Source: Diphasiastrum complanatum (lineage: Eukaryota > Streptophyta > Lycopodiopsida > Lycopodiales > Lycopodiaceae). From it: a stretch of 64,000 bases of DNA. The stretch is from the NCBI GenBank assembly GCA_029204225.1, contig CM055107.1, forward strand, positions 7,352,873 to 7,416,872. Reading direction: 5' to 3'. Numbering within the stretch: the stretch's first letter is position 1; every line of letters begins with the position of its first letter. A program made the translations under genes and the position numbers. The notes under the pieces are model-generated. The model had not been told where the DNA came from. It ran no database searches and worked only from the letters and a program-made list of their open reading frames with translations. Positions 53,591 through 63,991 of the stretch are shown here, piece after piece.

Positions 53591-54960
53591 TCTGCCCACC
53601 CGTGGGAGTGGACGAGGCATAGAGCACCGAACATGGGAGAAATCCAACGATTGACCAACTTGTTTAGGGAAAGTGTTAAGTAAATAACTTTGTTTCCTAC
53701 TGATTTAGAATGTGTTGTACGGAGAGAACCGTAAGTTGGGTAGTTAACATCTTGCTGAGTTGGATTTTTTAAACGGCTATATGGAATCATCAAGTTTTTG
53801 AAGTGTTTCTTACGTTTTATCCATTATGAAGCGTATTAATTGGACCCGACCTCTGTGAAACACCATAGCGGGTCGTCCACCATCCACGGTTGAAATACAC
53901 CGCCTTGGTTAAGCTTCACAGTAGTCACACCCGCCCTCGGTACTGTCTAGCGAAATACCTAGCCGGACGGTCGGCGAAAATATCGCTGCTTAGCAAACAA
54001 AGGAGGTGTACAACTTGCACCCCACGAGCACATCATAGACAGTAAATCGGTTTCCAGCCCATGTAAGATTTTTTACTAACTGTAAGCCGAATTCAATGGG
54101 GAAAGAGATATTAGCAAGATCCTAACGTGAATTAGTGATCAAAAATTTTACAGAACTAGGACCCTAGAAAGCTAGTGAATCATTACATTAAAAGTACTAG
54201 CACCCCCTCCTTACAGTCATACTTCTGAGAGCCTGGAACACTCTCATTGGCTCAGGAGCACGGGGTAATAGAGGAAGCCCCCAGGATTGGATATGGCAGG
54301 ACCTTCGTTACTCACATAGGGCATAGCCACCATCAGTAGTGGTGCCCCTTGAATTTTTTAGGACGTTTTGGCTGGACCAATCCCCAGCCGGAAATGGCCC
54401 TAACACTTATGATTTCTCAACCATCTTTCTCTATCTCTGAGCCGCGGCTGTCCACGGCCTCCACTGGTCTGATTCGCATTGCTAGGGCGCCCTCCTCTGG
54501 ATTTTCACAGCTTGCAAAACAGTTCAAAATTGAGAGAAATCTCTGATTTTGTGCTCCCAAACTCCAGACCAGGATTTTTCACACAAATCTTTTCTTGGCT
54601 TTCAATTCACAATGTTCTGATAGGCCTATCCTTTTGCTCTAAGGTCGCCCTACTGCTTGAACTCTGATGCTTCAATTCGTTTGTCAAATGGTGTTCGATT
54701 GAATGTAGACTGACTGCAAACACCAAATAGCCTGCTTCGGAATTTCAAAATTCCGATTGTTGAGGTTTGGATTCAGCCGACAACCCTTGTTTCTGAATCC
54801 TCACACAGTCTCAAGCTCACCAAGCTTTTGTGTGCTAAACTCTCTGCACCAGTGTTTCTCCTTCCGTCTTCAACCCGCCGTAAACCCCAAACTCTCAGAA
54901 GACAATTCTCTCTTAAGCTCTCTTCAACGACGTTGTTGTATTGTGTACACTCCTTGTACG
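53591..54960. other. Unassigned; perhaps leader of a minus-strand element
   Basis: No gene is recognised. The right part (54500-54960) would be the leader if the PBS at 54961-54972 is real. Plus-strand frames at 54349-54978 have no domain. Confidence 0.35.
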
Positions 54961-54972
54961 GCTCTGATACCA
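54961..54972 (-). promoter_or_regulatory. Isolated primer-binding-site match
   Basis: On the minus strand TGGTATCAGAGC reads exactly as in elements C, D, G2 and G4. An LTR would lie to the right, from about 54975, but its end is not the usual CA (the adjacent bases read TCTAAGT), and no pol lies to the left. Confidence 0.4.
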
Positions 54973-55239
54973 ACTTAGAATTTGCTTCGAACAGGAACAC
55001 AGATTATGTTACACAGTCACACAGACAGAAAACACTCTCCACAACAAGCTCACATAGCAACTATATTTCTCAAAATGAAATTACATTGTACATATAGTTG
55101 TTCACTCAGGAAACCCATGCATGACCCAGGTTGCCGTTGATAGGACGTGTCTCCCATCGACTTGCCTCGTGGCGAGGCGAACTGATCCTTATCGACTGAT
55201 AGGACCCACAGTACAGTAGCACAGTGATTCTACTTTAAT

Positions 55240-55690
55240 TCTAACTCATAGTTCATCAATTGATTACAATTGACCAATCTCAAATTTAAGACATTCTGAT
55301 TGCCCAAGTTCAACCCCTTTATTGATGGAATTGACCCGTATCACATCCCTTGTCGATGGAGTTGGCCCCTATCAAACAAGATAACTCAAATTTGATGTGC
55401 ATCATCAGAGATAGGTCAATTTTGATCTTATCAGATGATATTTTTCATTGAGTGATCAAATTAGAGGAATCTCAACTTTAGGACATTCAGATAGCTCAAA
55501 TTTGATGACTCTCGCTCAAGATAGATTGACTTTCATACCTATGCTATGATTTTTCTCCTTATCACTCGACATAGTTGATCCTTAGTGACCATAATTGACC
55601 AACATCATACGAGGTAGCCCAAATTTGATGTCTATCAATTTAAATAGTCCCATTTTGGCACTTGTCACTCTAGTTTGCTCATAGCGATCT
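55240..55690. repeat. Degenerate satellite, left part
   Basis: Repeats of AGCTCAAATTTGATG, ATTGACCAATCTCAA, GGAATTGACCC and TTATCACTCGA recur at irregular 40-60 bp spacing. The same pieces recur at 57300-57790. Confidence 0.7.
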
Positions 55691-55930
55691 ATGTGGTCCA
55701 ATGCCAACTCCATCATTAGGAGATGCAAGTATTGTATCGGCAAATCCAAGCACATAGAAATCCAGTATCATTTCATTCAAGAGAAAGTTTTCTCAGAGCA
55801 AGTGATCCTTCAATACTGCTCCACAACAGAAATGGTCGCAGACATCTTTACCAAAGCGCTTCCCAGGATCAAGCACCGGAAATTCTTTAACAAGCTGAAC
55901 CTGACGAAGATACCAAGGCACCAACCATGA
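55691..55930 (+). pseudogene. pol: Copia RNase H end of the family-L element
   Basis: The frame encodes the last part of a copia polyprotein: GKSKHIEIQYHFIQEKV, VILQYCSTTEMVADIFTKAL, then a short tail ending TGA at 55928. It is the RNase H C-terminal region (compare ARSKHIEIAHHFVRD and ADIFTKPL in element C). Everything upstream is missing; the sequence before about 55735 passes into satellite. Because it is directly followed by a polypurine tract and LTR L copy 2, it identifies family L as Ty1/copia. Confidence 0.85.
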
Positions 55931-55932
55931 CC

Positions 55933-55942
55933 TTAAGGGGGA
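55933..55942 (+). promoter_or_regulatory. Polypurine tract of the family-L element
   Basis: TTAAGGGGGA, one base before the LTR start, follows the pol stop directly. Confidence 0.75.
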
Positions 55943-55943
55943 C

Positions 55944-56959
55944 TCCCTGAAATTAAGCCCATAGTTTCCTCCTTGGTGAATGACTAATTTCTATTTCATG
56001 ATTCTTCTTGCACATTTATTGATCATTGATCTAGGGTCAGGTGAAACCAACTTTGGTTCTACGTCTGCTCGTATGATACCTGCAGGAATCCCAAACTTAG
56101 ACAGCCAAATTATTTGAAGAATGTCTACAACGGACTTCCGGCTGATCTCCAGCAAAGGGTAACCAATCTTGTCATAATTTCAAGTTCAGATGTTAAGTTC
56201 AATAATTTGAAGTCATTGAAGACTTGGCCATCTTCAAGGACTTCCACAAAATTAGCATTTAGAACAAGTCTGCAGAAATACATTACTTTCGCGACAGTCT
56301 GCAAAAATACTCTAAGTATCGCGACAGTCTGTAGAAATGAACTTTGTTTTCAACAGCTTCGGCTTTTTCGCATTTTTCCAAAATGCGACACTTTCATAGT
56401 TCAAAAGCTTAACTGTTTTTAACACACCTTCGGCTCTTTGCGGAAAATGCGAAGAGAGAGAATTCCCGAAGGTCATCTATTTTCATGTGTTAAGCTGTTT
56501 TAAAGACATCATCGTCTTTTAGTGACACCTTTGGCTTCTTGCAAAAAATGCGAAGAGAGAGAAAATCCTGAAGGTCGTCTAAAACAAACGAGGAACGGAC
56601 CGTATGTACTATGTATAGTTGTCACAAAAGCCATATACTTCCAAGTACAACGGCTTTCCTAATTAGGTGACAAGCATTCAATGTAATTAATACACGGATG
56701 AATTCTATAAATAGATAATCTGAGCACATATTAGTAGTTGCTCCGTCCATGAGACGCATTATTTGAGCCTCCCAATTACGCCGTCAATTTCAGTTGTAAT
56801 TGCTATTTTGTATTGTACTTCAGTGTAATATAGCAGCAGCTTGTTTTTATCTGTGTACAACGTAGATGAATGCTTGTTGTGATTGAATACACTTTCATTG
56901 TTGTTGGATCGCGGTTGTTTACTCACTCTAATCAGAACACGGACGTCTACGACTCCTCA
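55944..56959 (+). repeat. LTR, family L, copy 2 (3' LTR)
   Basis: The LTR is 1016 bp and collinear with 803-1841. Its start TCCCTGAAATTAAG replaces TGTTGGAAATTAAG, so the terminal TG is mutated. TATA-like TCTATAAATAG is at 56704-56714. It ends ACGACTCCTCA. It contains the same series of three hairpin modules as copy 1. Confidence 0.82.
56349..56580. repeat. Three hairpin modules inside LTR L copy 2
   Basis: TTCGGCTTTTTCGCATTTT with AAAATGCG (about 56355-56390), CACCTTCGGCTCTTTGCG with AATGCGAAGAGAG and CCCGAAGGTC (about 56424-56477), and CACCTTTGGCTTC with CCTGAAGGTC (about 56525-56578). They parallel 1183-1418. Confidence 0.7.
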
Positions 56960-57299
56960 GTTTCTGATTAGACGATGGCTGTCTTTGACGCCTGAGGAAC
57001 TCGCGTTACCATACTGCTCTTCTATTTATTTCAGAACTATACTTCACATTGAATCTGATTTTAGTATCACCACACACAAACCATCTCTAATCTCTCTGGT
57101 GGACTGTACTCTTATTTTAGAGTATGAATTAATCTTTAAGATCATGTTGGGCAATTAGAACACTTAAAAGTTGTGATTACATTTAGCATAAGCTGTCTAT
57201 TAGACTGTTTTTGCATTTAGCAACTGATTAGAACGGGAGAGCTGTTCCGCAATATTCCTGCTCTCTTCTCCATTCGCGTTCTTCTATCTCCCTTGCCCC
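56960..57299. other. Unassigned sequence after LTR L copy 2
   Basis: No gene is recognised. ATTAGACGATGG follows the LTR; there is no PBS. Confidence 0.4.
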
Positions 57300-57790
57300 A
57301 TCAGTTAATACCTTATCGATGTAATTGATTTCTATCAATCGATGTAGCTCAAATGTGATGTGTATCCCTCGAGGTAGCTTGAGTTTGATGTATACATTGC
57401 AAGATAGCTCAAATTTGATGCTTATTACTTTACATAGTTTATCGAGCGAGGATAATTGACCAATCTTGCATTCAGTATGTTGGGATTACTCGAGATTGGC
57501 CCTTTGTTGATGGGATTGAACCCGATGACTCAAGATTGATCAAATATGATATCTCTAAATCAAGATAGACCATTATTGATTCTGATGACTCAAGCTTGCA
57601 TATTGACTGACAAAATTCGAGGATGGTGAAATTTAGAGAATTCAAATAGCCCATATCTGAAGCCCATAAGTTGAGATAACCCAAATTTGATTCCTAACAT
57701 GCGGTTTTGGTCCTTATCACTCACAAAAGATCATTGAAATTGCACCAATCTTGAGTTTACTACATTCAGATTGCCCGTATTAGTGAAAGT
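57300..57790. repeat. Degenerate satellite, right part
   Basis: AGCTCAAATTTGATGC, ATTGACCAATCTTG and GGGATTGAACCCGATGACTC repeat the motifs of 55240-55690. The two stretches appear to be one array split by the copia end and LTR. Confidence 0.7.
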
Positions 57791-59400
57791 GTAGTTCAGA
57801 GCCAACAATGACACATGTCATGTAGAGTGGAAGAGTGATGGAAAAATCATCTATGCTAAATTATAGCTTAGACCAATAGTGCGTTGGGTTCAATTCCTTC
57901 AATCACGGATGCACCACTACCAAGCTTGTCTACTATGATGTAGACCCCATCGAGCAAGTGACACTATGCCTACCCTCATTTCAAAAACTTTAGAAGGACA
58001 TTCCTTTGGATTTAGAGTTGGGTTTAGGGTAAAGATTCGCTAGAATACAACCTTACTTGTCTCGACCCATTTTGTGTGCGGATCCGCAATCTTATTGCCA
58101 TGATGTGAAGGACCTCATGCATTGCTAAGCATGTCTTTTCACCATACAACCTGGCAAGGTATGGAATTCCATCAAAGACGATGTCTGACATGTAGACCAA
58201 GGGGTTGTTGATGCTTAGGTAGACATGTCCTCGGAATGAGCCTCAGAGACAACTTGTGTCCAAAAACTTAGTGATTCGCCAAAAACTCCAAGAAAGAGAG
58301 ACGGGCAAGCAACATCTGAGTATAGCCCATGCAGCATCTGTTTATAAAATATTACGATTCCGGACTGAATTTGAATTTATGCTAAAAACGATTCACTATA
58401 ATGCACAATCGACCCATACTCTACGGCAATCCATTCACTAGTTAGGTACTTGCAATTACTAAACTCAAGCAAACAACATTCTCATTGCAAGCAAGTGATT
58501 CTGAGTTCATACTATTGGTAAATCCACAAATACGCATCGACCTGATACTTCAATGTCTTGTTCGAGAAAAGGATCACAATCAATTAGGTCCCACTAGGGA
58601 CATGGCAAATGCAGAATTATTGAAATGATTAGGTCCTCATACAATTACACAATGAATTTTCAGTATCCTATTATTCATTCAATGAGCGAAAGCAAAAACG
58701 GACGTCAAACACCCACATTCCAATTGAAAGCAAGTAAACACGAGAATAAACATCGATGTGAGGTAAACCCATACCTCAGTGTGAGAGAGAAACCAGAAAT
58801 CGTAGAGGCACTAGTCATGAATGTCGCTTTTGGTTTGAGGTAGCCTTGCCTTTGTCCTTCAAAGAGCTGCTTGGGAACTTGCCATTCAAGCCAACCTGCG
58901 GATTAGATCAGAGAACAGGTAATCAACCAAACTTTGTCTCAGATTGGCGGAAGAATTGACAACTCAGTGAACACAGGCAGCTTGCAAACAGGTCCGAGAG
59001 GGCTCCAGCGAGGGCTGGCTGAAATCAGAATTGCAGGTTTGATTTTTTCTGATGCAAGGCCGTAGACATGTCTTAGTAGACAGTAGGCAGAGGTGGACAG
59101 CGCTGACAGTCAGACAACGAACTGGTACATGCAGTGCACAGAGGTAAGGCGGTAGACAGCGGGTAGTACTTGCACATAAATGAAGGATCAGCGAGCAGAG
59201 GCAGTCAGCGGGCAGATCGCAGGGCTAGCAGGTAGGTCGCAGGCCCCTCTCTTGTAGAAAAAAAACAGCAGGGCAGTTCGCACTAGGATTTGAAAGCTTG
59301 CTACAGAGGAGCCGCAGGCAGACAAGTGTAGGTAGTAGGCAGGGTACTGCTGGAAACTGTACTTTTGCTTCTAGGTATCTCGCTCCTTATTGGTGCTAAC
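57791..59400. other. Unassigned; may include the 3' LTR of G3
   Basis: No gene is recognised. GCAGGCAGACAG/GTAGGCAG-like short repeats lie at about 58975-59350. If the polypurine tract at 59651-59665 is correct, the minus-strand 3' LTR of G3 begins at 59650 and runs into this stretch, but no second LTR is in the window to fix its end. Confidence 0.35.
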
Positions 59401-59404
59401 CAGC

Positions 59405-59580
59405 TCGTTAGTGGGCTATGATTCGTAGGTTCTTTTGTTTTTTCAATTCTTCTTTCAGACGTTCAATTTCTATGTCGGTCCTCTGTCCTTCCTTCACTAC
59501 GAACCTCATCAATTTTCTATGGTGTTGCTCGGACTGATTACTGCTCTCTGAGTCTTCCATTCTCTTTTCAGCAGTGAATT
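59405..59580 (-). other. Short coiled-coil-like open frame
   Basis: The minus-strand frame has Met at 59581 (MQFTAEKRMEDSESSNQSEQ) and ends IERLKEELKKQKNLRIIAH. It is about 58 residues, highly charged, with a heptad-like last third. I know no family. It lies beyond the RNase H frame of G3 on the same strand and may fall inside the 3' LTR. It could be chance. Confidence 0.25.
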
Positions 59581-59650
59581 GCATCACCTGTGTTTTAGCA
59601 TTTATATACATGAATATACAATGTGTTGGAAAAAATCTTTAAGATGTACA

Positions 59651-59665
59651 CCCCTCTCCCTTTCC
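59651..59665 (-). promoter_or_regulatory. Candidate polypurine tract of G3
   Basis: On the minus strand GGAAAGGGAGAGGGG is followed by TGTACATCTT, a possible LTR start, just after the end of the RNase H frame. Confidence 0.45.
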
Positions 59666-59711
59666 ATGTGTATCTATCAGGTTCATGCTAGGGCAGGGTT
59701 TTACTATGTAC

Positions 59712-60389
59712 TTAGGCCTTGTGCATTATTAACCCATGAGTTATGCTACTATGGTGTGACCTAAAACAAGTTCTAGATAGTTCATGGCTCATTAACTGAT
59801 GTAATTGGGCTAGGAGTTGGGAATTCCCTAGACCTACTTGATTTATCAGACTTCTGATCCACCGAAATCCATACCATGCTTGGGCTTTTAGGACTGTCCA
59901 TAGCTCCGCAACAATGGTTATGGGCGAAATGACTACCCTACCTGGCTCACATAGCCAGTAATGATCATGGTCATAGGCTATCGCAGCTAGACTATCAGCA
60001 CGTTGGTTCTGTGCTCGTGGAATATGCATCCATTCGATGTGGAAAAACTCTCTAGTGTATTTGTTGATGGCAATTGCATAGGCCTGTAAGGTCCTACTTT
60101 TGAGTCAGTATATGCCAGTCATACCTCGGATTAGGAGTTGTGAATCCCCCATAATTCGGAGGTTGCCTATAGGTTGCGCAACTCGCATGGTCATTTGTAG
60201 ACCGATTAGAAGGGCTTTGTATTCAGCAGTGTTGTTTGTGAATCCTTTCCCTAATAGGACTCCTATACTGGCTAGTTTAGTCCCATTGGGATTTTGCAAT
60301 ACTGCTCCTATGGCACCTTCTCTATTCGAATGTCTGCAGGCACCATCTACCTTCAACGTATACGTCCCAAGTTCTTGGGTGAGTTCCAT
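59712..60389 (-). pseudogene. G3 additional RNase H, separate ORF downstream of integrase
   Basis: The minus-strand frame starts at ATG 60389 (MELTQELGTYTLKVDGACRH). The RNase H fold residues are visible: D in LKVDGAC, E in NNTAEYKALLIGL, D in IMGDSQLLI, then a TGA at about 60105 (TGIY-LKSRTLQAYA). It continues in the same frame through FFHIEWMHIPRAQNQRADSLA with the last Asp, then LWTVLKAQAWYG, to 59712. This fits the RVT_3/archaeal-type RNase H that Tat-like plant gypsy elements carry in addition to their own RNase H. It usually lies between RNase H and integrase; here it lies 220 bp after the integrase stop with its own ATG. The single stop is the only lesion seen. Confidence 0.85.
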
Positions 60390-60423
60390 ATCACAACAAT
60401 AATCTTTTTGTATTTTTCTTGAT

Positions 60424-60546
60424 TTTATGAATTTTTGTTTTGGTTTTTCGCACCCTTCCGCTCAGCGTATATGTACAAGGTCACTAGGGCTTCTTTTGAT
60501 TCTCTTAGTGTTCCTAGTATTCGTGATGCTTCTAGGTCGTTCACTC
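60424..60546 (-). other. Short frame after a splice-acceptor-like site in G3
   Basis: Minus strand: TTTCTTGTTCACCTTTTCAG, a good intron acceptor, precedes GGTATTGGAGTGAACGACC. This opens a frame (GIGVNDLEASRILGTLRESK to GAKNQNKNS) that stops about 35 bp before the RNase H ATG. It may be a spliced leader exon for the downstream ORF or chance. Confidence 0.35.
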
Positions 60547-60609
60547 CAATACCTGAAAAGGTGAACAAGAAAAGGTGTTACATACTGTACATGTGACTTC
60601 GGCTTCTCT

Positions 60610-61706
60610 TTAACTACGGTAAGCTTTTATCTTGTTTATGTTGGTTCGGTGCTTAAAATTTTCACTGTTTAACTCTGCCAGCTTAACCATGTTATTTTCA
60701 TACGGGTTCACTATTATATATGGACCGTTCCAGTGTGGCCCCAACTTTTGAGGCATCAGCTCGTGTCTATCATCGTAGAACAACACTAACTGCCCCTGCA
60801 TGAATTTGTAATCGCACATGTTCCTATCATGAATCTCCTTCATGCGTCTTTTGTGGGTTTCTTGGTGATTTAGGGCAGCTATTGGGTGCTCGTCCAGGTC
60901 TTTGATTCTTTCTCTCCTAGGTCGTGCTTCATGGCAAACCGCAAGGATGGGAGCTCTATTTCTATTGGCAATACACATTCTTGGCCATACACGAGAAAAA
61001 AGGGCATGTGGTTGGTACTGGTCTTATAGGTGACATTATATGCCCACAATGTCGAGTACAGTTTTTTGTCCCAATCCCTCTGTAGGTCTGATACGGTTTT
61101 CCTTAGGATTCCTACCAGTTGTTTGTTCGTGCTCTCAGCATGACCGTTGGCTTACGGGTGGTAGGGTGTGCTTTTCCGGTGCTCGATCGTCAGTTGATCG
61201 GTCAAAACTTTGATAGTTTTGTTTAGAAAATGGGTACCCCTGTCAGAGATGAGTTCTCTGGGTGTACCAAACTGGCCTATCACCTGTTCTAGTAAGAACC
61301 AGACAGTTTCTTTTGCATTGTCTTTGGCCACAGCCTGTGCCTCGGCCCACTTTGTGAAATAGTCAGTGGCCACTATGATATAATGTTTTCGGCTAGATGA
61401 AGCTGAGTGTATTGGGCCAACGAACTCGATGCCCCATTTTTCAAAGGGGAGACAGGCCTGTATTGGAACTAACGATCGCACCCTGTTATCCGTCTTGTCA
61501 ACTTGTTGACAGGTGTCGCAGTTCCGGGCATGTAAATGGGCATCTTGGAATAGTGTAGGCCACCAGTAACCCGCCCTCAAAATTTTTTGCCCTGTGAGTT
61601 GGCCGGCAAAGTGGCCCTCACAGGCAGAATCGTGACACTCCTCTAGTATAAATTTGGGTTCTTTAGGAGTGACGCATCTTCGATACAACCCACCTCGTCT
61701 GTACAA
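60610..61706 (-). pseudogene. pol: G3 integrase
   Basis: Minus strand. The zinc domain is ECHDSACEGHFAG to CDTCQQ (61640-61495). In the core, KWGIEFVGPI carries Glu where Asp is usual, then YFTKWAEAQA, ELISDRGTHF (Asp present, about 61245) and STPYHP-ANGHAES (about 61152), with TAA in place of Gln but the catalytic Glu present. After a frameshift at about 60930 the C-terminal part is RMKEIHDRNMCDY, GQLVLFYDDRHELMP, LGPHWNGPYII and HRTNINKIKAYRS, ending at 60610. No chromodomain follows, as expected for Tat-like elements. The first-Asp change, the stop and the frameshift leave it inactive. Confidence 0.88.
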
Positions 61707-61729
61707 TGTGCCCCCTATTAAGGCGAACT

Positions 61730-62420
61730 TTAGGGCTTGTACACGTAGCTTTCATTTTTCAGGAGTCGTCATACTGCTGGGTGTCTCTAGTGTGGATAGG
61801 TAGGTTGCTAAAGCTGTATACCACTCAGGAATTGTGTCCACGTCTACCCTCAAAAGTTCTTTTAAGTGATCAGTCTCCCACTCATCGTCTGTTTCAGTAA
61901 CCCCTCCCAGCTCGCAAATACAATCGTTTAACCCCTGCAGTTTAGGCAGCTTGCTTTGGAGGGTGTAGTCAAACTCCTGAAGGGAGATTATCCACTTCAT
62001 TAAGTGCTGAGGAGGTTCTAGTTTATTTATCATGAAGGTGACTACAGTAATTTTGGTAAAGAAAGTCACTTTCTGATGCAATAGGTAATGCCTTAGTTTG
62101 GCGGCAGCGTAAGCTATCCCCAAACAAATTTTCTCAGCCTTACTATAATTAAGTTCGGCTTTGTTCAGTTTTCTCCCTATAAAAATAATAGGGTGATATT
62201 TTTTGTCCCAAATCTAGGCCAGGAAACAGTTTATGCACGTGTCCGTGGTGCTCGTGAAAACGAAGAACTCCCTGTCATACATAGGTGGTTTCAACATTGG
62301 AGCGTTAGCCAAAGCTACTTTTAATTCCTGAAAAGTCTTCTCACATGCCTCGTCCCAGGTCCACTCCACGTTGGTTTTCAATAAGCCAATCATCTAGTAA
62401 GTACGCGTGACATAGGCCAT
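61730..62420 (-). pseudogene. pol: G3 RT-linked RNase H, degenerate
   Basis: Minus strand between RT and integrase. VEWTWDEACEKTFQELK (about 62370) ends the RT connection. The RNase H equivalent reads FFVFTSTTDTCINCFLA (about 62260), then PIIFIGRKLNKAELNYSKAE and GIAYAAAKLRHYLLHQKV, KLEPPQHLMKWIISLQEFDY. The usual first catalytic motif (T-D-A-S) and the L-T-D motif (here FTK) are not recognisable. Loss of activity in this domain is typical of Tat-like elements that carry a second RNase H. Stops occur at about 62395 and 62215. Only about 95 residues separate it from integrase, so no other RNase H is hidden there. Confidence 0.75.
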
Positions 62421-63085
62421 CACATATCTTTTGTAATAACCGCGCTCGAGCCTAAGAAGGTCTGAAGTTGGGACACCGTAGTTGGTGCCATCATGGCCAG
62501 GAGCATAACTATTTTTTCTAGATCAGTTGCCATGCCGTACTTGCTAATGACATGTCCTAACAGTACCTCGTAAGGAACTCCGAATAGGCACTTGTTAGCA
62601 TTCAAGGCTATAGAGGTTACTGCGCACTTCTGAAAACACTTCTCTAGCATGGTGAGATGTTCTGTGACAGTGGTTGTCCCACAGAGGTCATCTATAAAAT
62701 TTTTGAGGTTTTCATCTAAGATATCCTCGAAGTGCTTGTTCCTAAACCTTTGATAGGTTCCAAGGGCATTAGTCAACCCAAAGGGCATGACGTGGTAAGC
62801 GAAAACCCCAAACGTGGTTGTGAAGGTGGTCTTCAATTTATTATCTTCTGCTATGGCTATCTGATTATAGCCTGCGAAACAGTCCATGAAAGAGTATTGG
62901 TCTCTTCCCGCCATTTCTTCTAGGACTTGGTCTATGAACGACAATGGGTAGTAGTCCTTCTTAGTCTGTTTGTTCAACCTCTTATAATCCACACATACGT
63001 GAATGCGTGTAGAGTTCTTCTTGGTGCGAGGTACTATTGGGGAAGACCACTCGGTGTTCTCTATCGAAAATATCAGACCAGCATT
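62420..63085 (-). pseudogene. pol: G3 reverse transcriptase
   Basis: Minus strand. After a stop at about 63086 the frame reads NAGLIFSIENTEWSSPIV, CVDYKRLNKQTKKDYYPL (62995), YSFMDCFAGYNQIAI (about 62895) and [17 protein letters not shown] (about 62800). The active site is FIDD (about 62697), then CLFGVPYEVLLGHVIS and FLG. Catalytic Asp residues of motifs A (MDCFAGYNQ) and C (FIDD) are present. It ends at a stop after TKDM at 62420, where the frame should run on into the connection domain. Domain wording and order put it with non-chromodomain gypsy elements. Confidence 0.88.
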
Positions 63086-63991
63086 TCAAAGTCTCTCGAA
63101 TTCAGTGTATACTCCTTCCTTTAGGTGGTAGGGTAGCCGACGTTGTTTTTGTCGTATAGGTTTGGCTCCCTCCTTCAGTGGTATTGTATGAGTCACTAGA
63201 TCGGGTGGAATCCCCTTCAAATCTGAGTAGTCCCAGGCAAAAATATGTTGGTACTTTCTACACAGCCGTTGGTATTCTTGTTTTTCTCCAATGTCTAGGG
63301 AAACACCTATTTTGATGTTCTTGGGCTCTTCTAGGGTTCCTAGGTTTATCAGGCAAATATCGGCGTCTCGAACTTTGGGAGGCCGCTCTTCTGGAGTGTT
63401 CCACTCTATGTCCAGCACTGATCTCAGGTCTGGTTCATCTTCACTCGTAGTGGACTCACCATCGTCCTCACTACTCGTGACCTCCTCCCACTCAGACGAA
63501 GGTATGGGTGCTATCTCTGACTGAGGTATCTTGGGATAGCCGTCGACTATGGTACATTCTCTACCCCTTCCAAAAATCAATACTCCTGCTGGGATGTCGA
63601 CTGTGCAGTTGCTAAGCCTAAGCCACAGCCGTCCTAGCAGTATAGAATACCCCCGGTTCCCGGCGTACATCCTCATGACGTAAAAGTCCACTTGAATGGT
63701 CTTGTTAGCCACGGTAATGGGTACATTCTTAAGCTCGCCCTCTGGTTCGATCACAGAGTTGTTGGCTAGATTTAGGGTTGTCAAGGTAGCGGGTTCTAGA
63801 GTAAAACCAAGCCGGTCTGAAAGTTCTAGATTTATGATGTTAACTGCCGACCCTGCATCAACTATGGCCCCTGAAATGACTAGGTCATCTATGAGTACAT
63901 CTACTTTAGGGCAGTAGCGATCTAACAAATCTGCATATACTTTCCCTATTGTAGGTGGCTCTAGTGTTCTGGACGTGGGTGGTCTCATCAA
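63086..63991 (-). pseudogene. pol: G3 protease and pre-RT segment
   Basis: The minus-strand frame reads in from beyond the window edge, so the true start is not visible and gag lies to the right. The retropepsin-like core is VISGAIVDAGSAVNIINLEL (about 63875), with D-A-G in place of the common D-S/T-G, and YSILLGRLWLR (about 63650) as the second signature. An acidic linker follows (SSEDDGESTTSEDEPD, about 63455). The pre-RT block is YQHIFAWDYSDLKGIPPDLV and HTIPLKEGAKPI (about 63250-63170), ending at YTEFERL and a stop at 63086. D-A-G also occurs in active non-chromodomain gypsy proteases as far as I recall, so I do not count it as a lesion. Confidence 0.82.
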
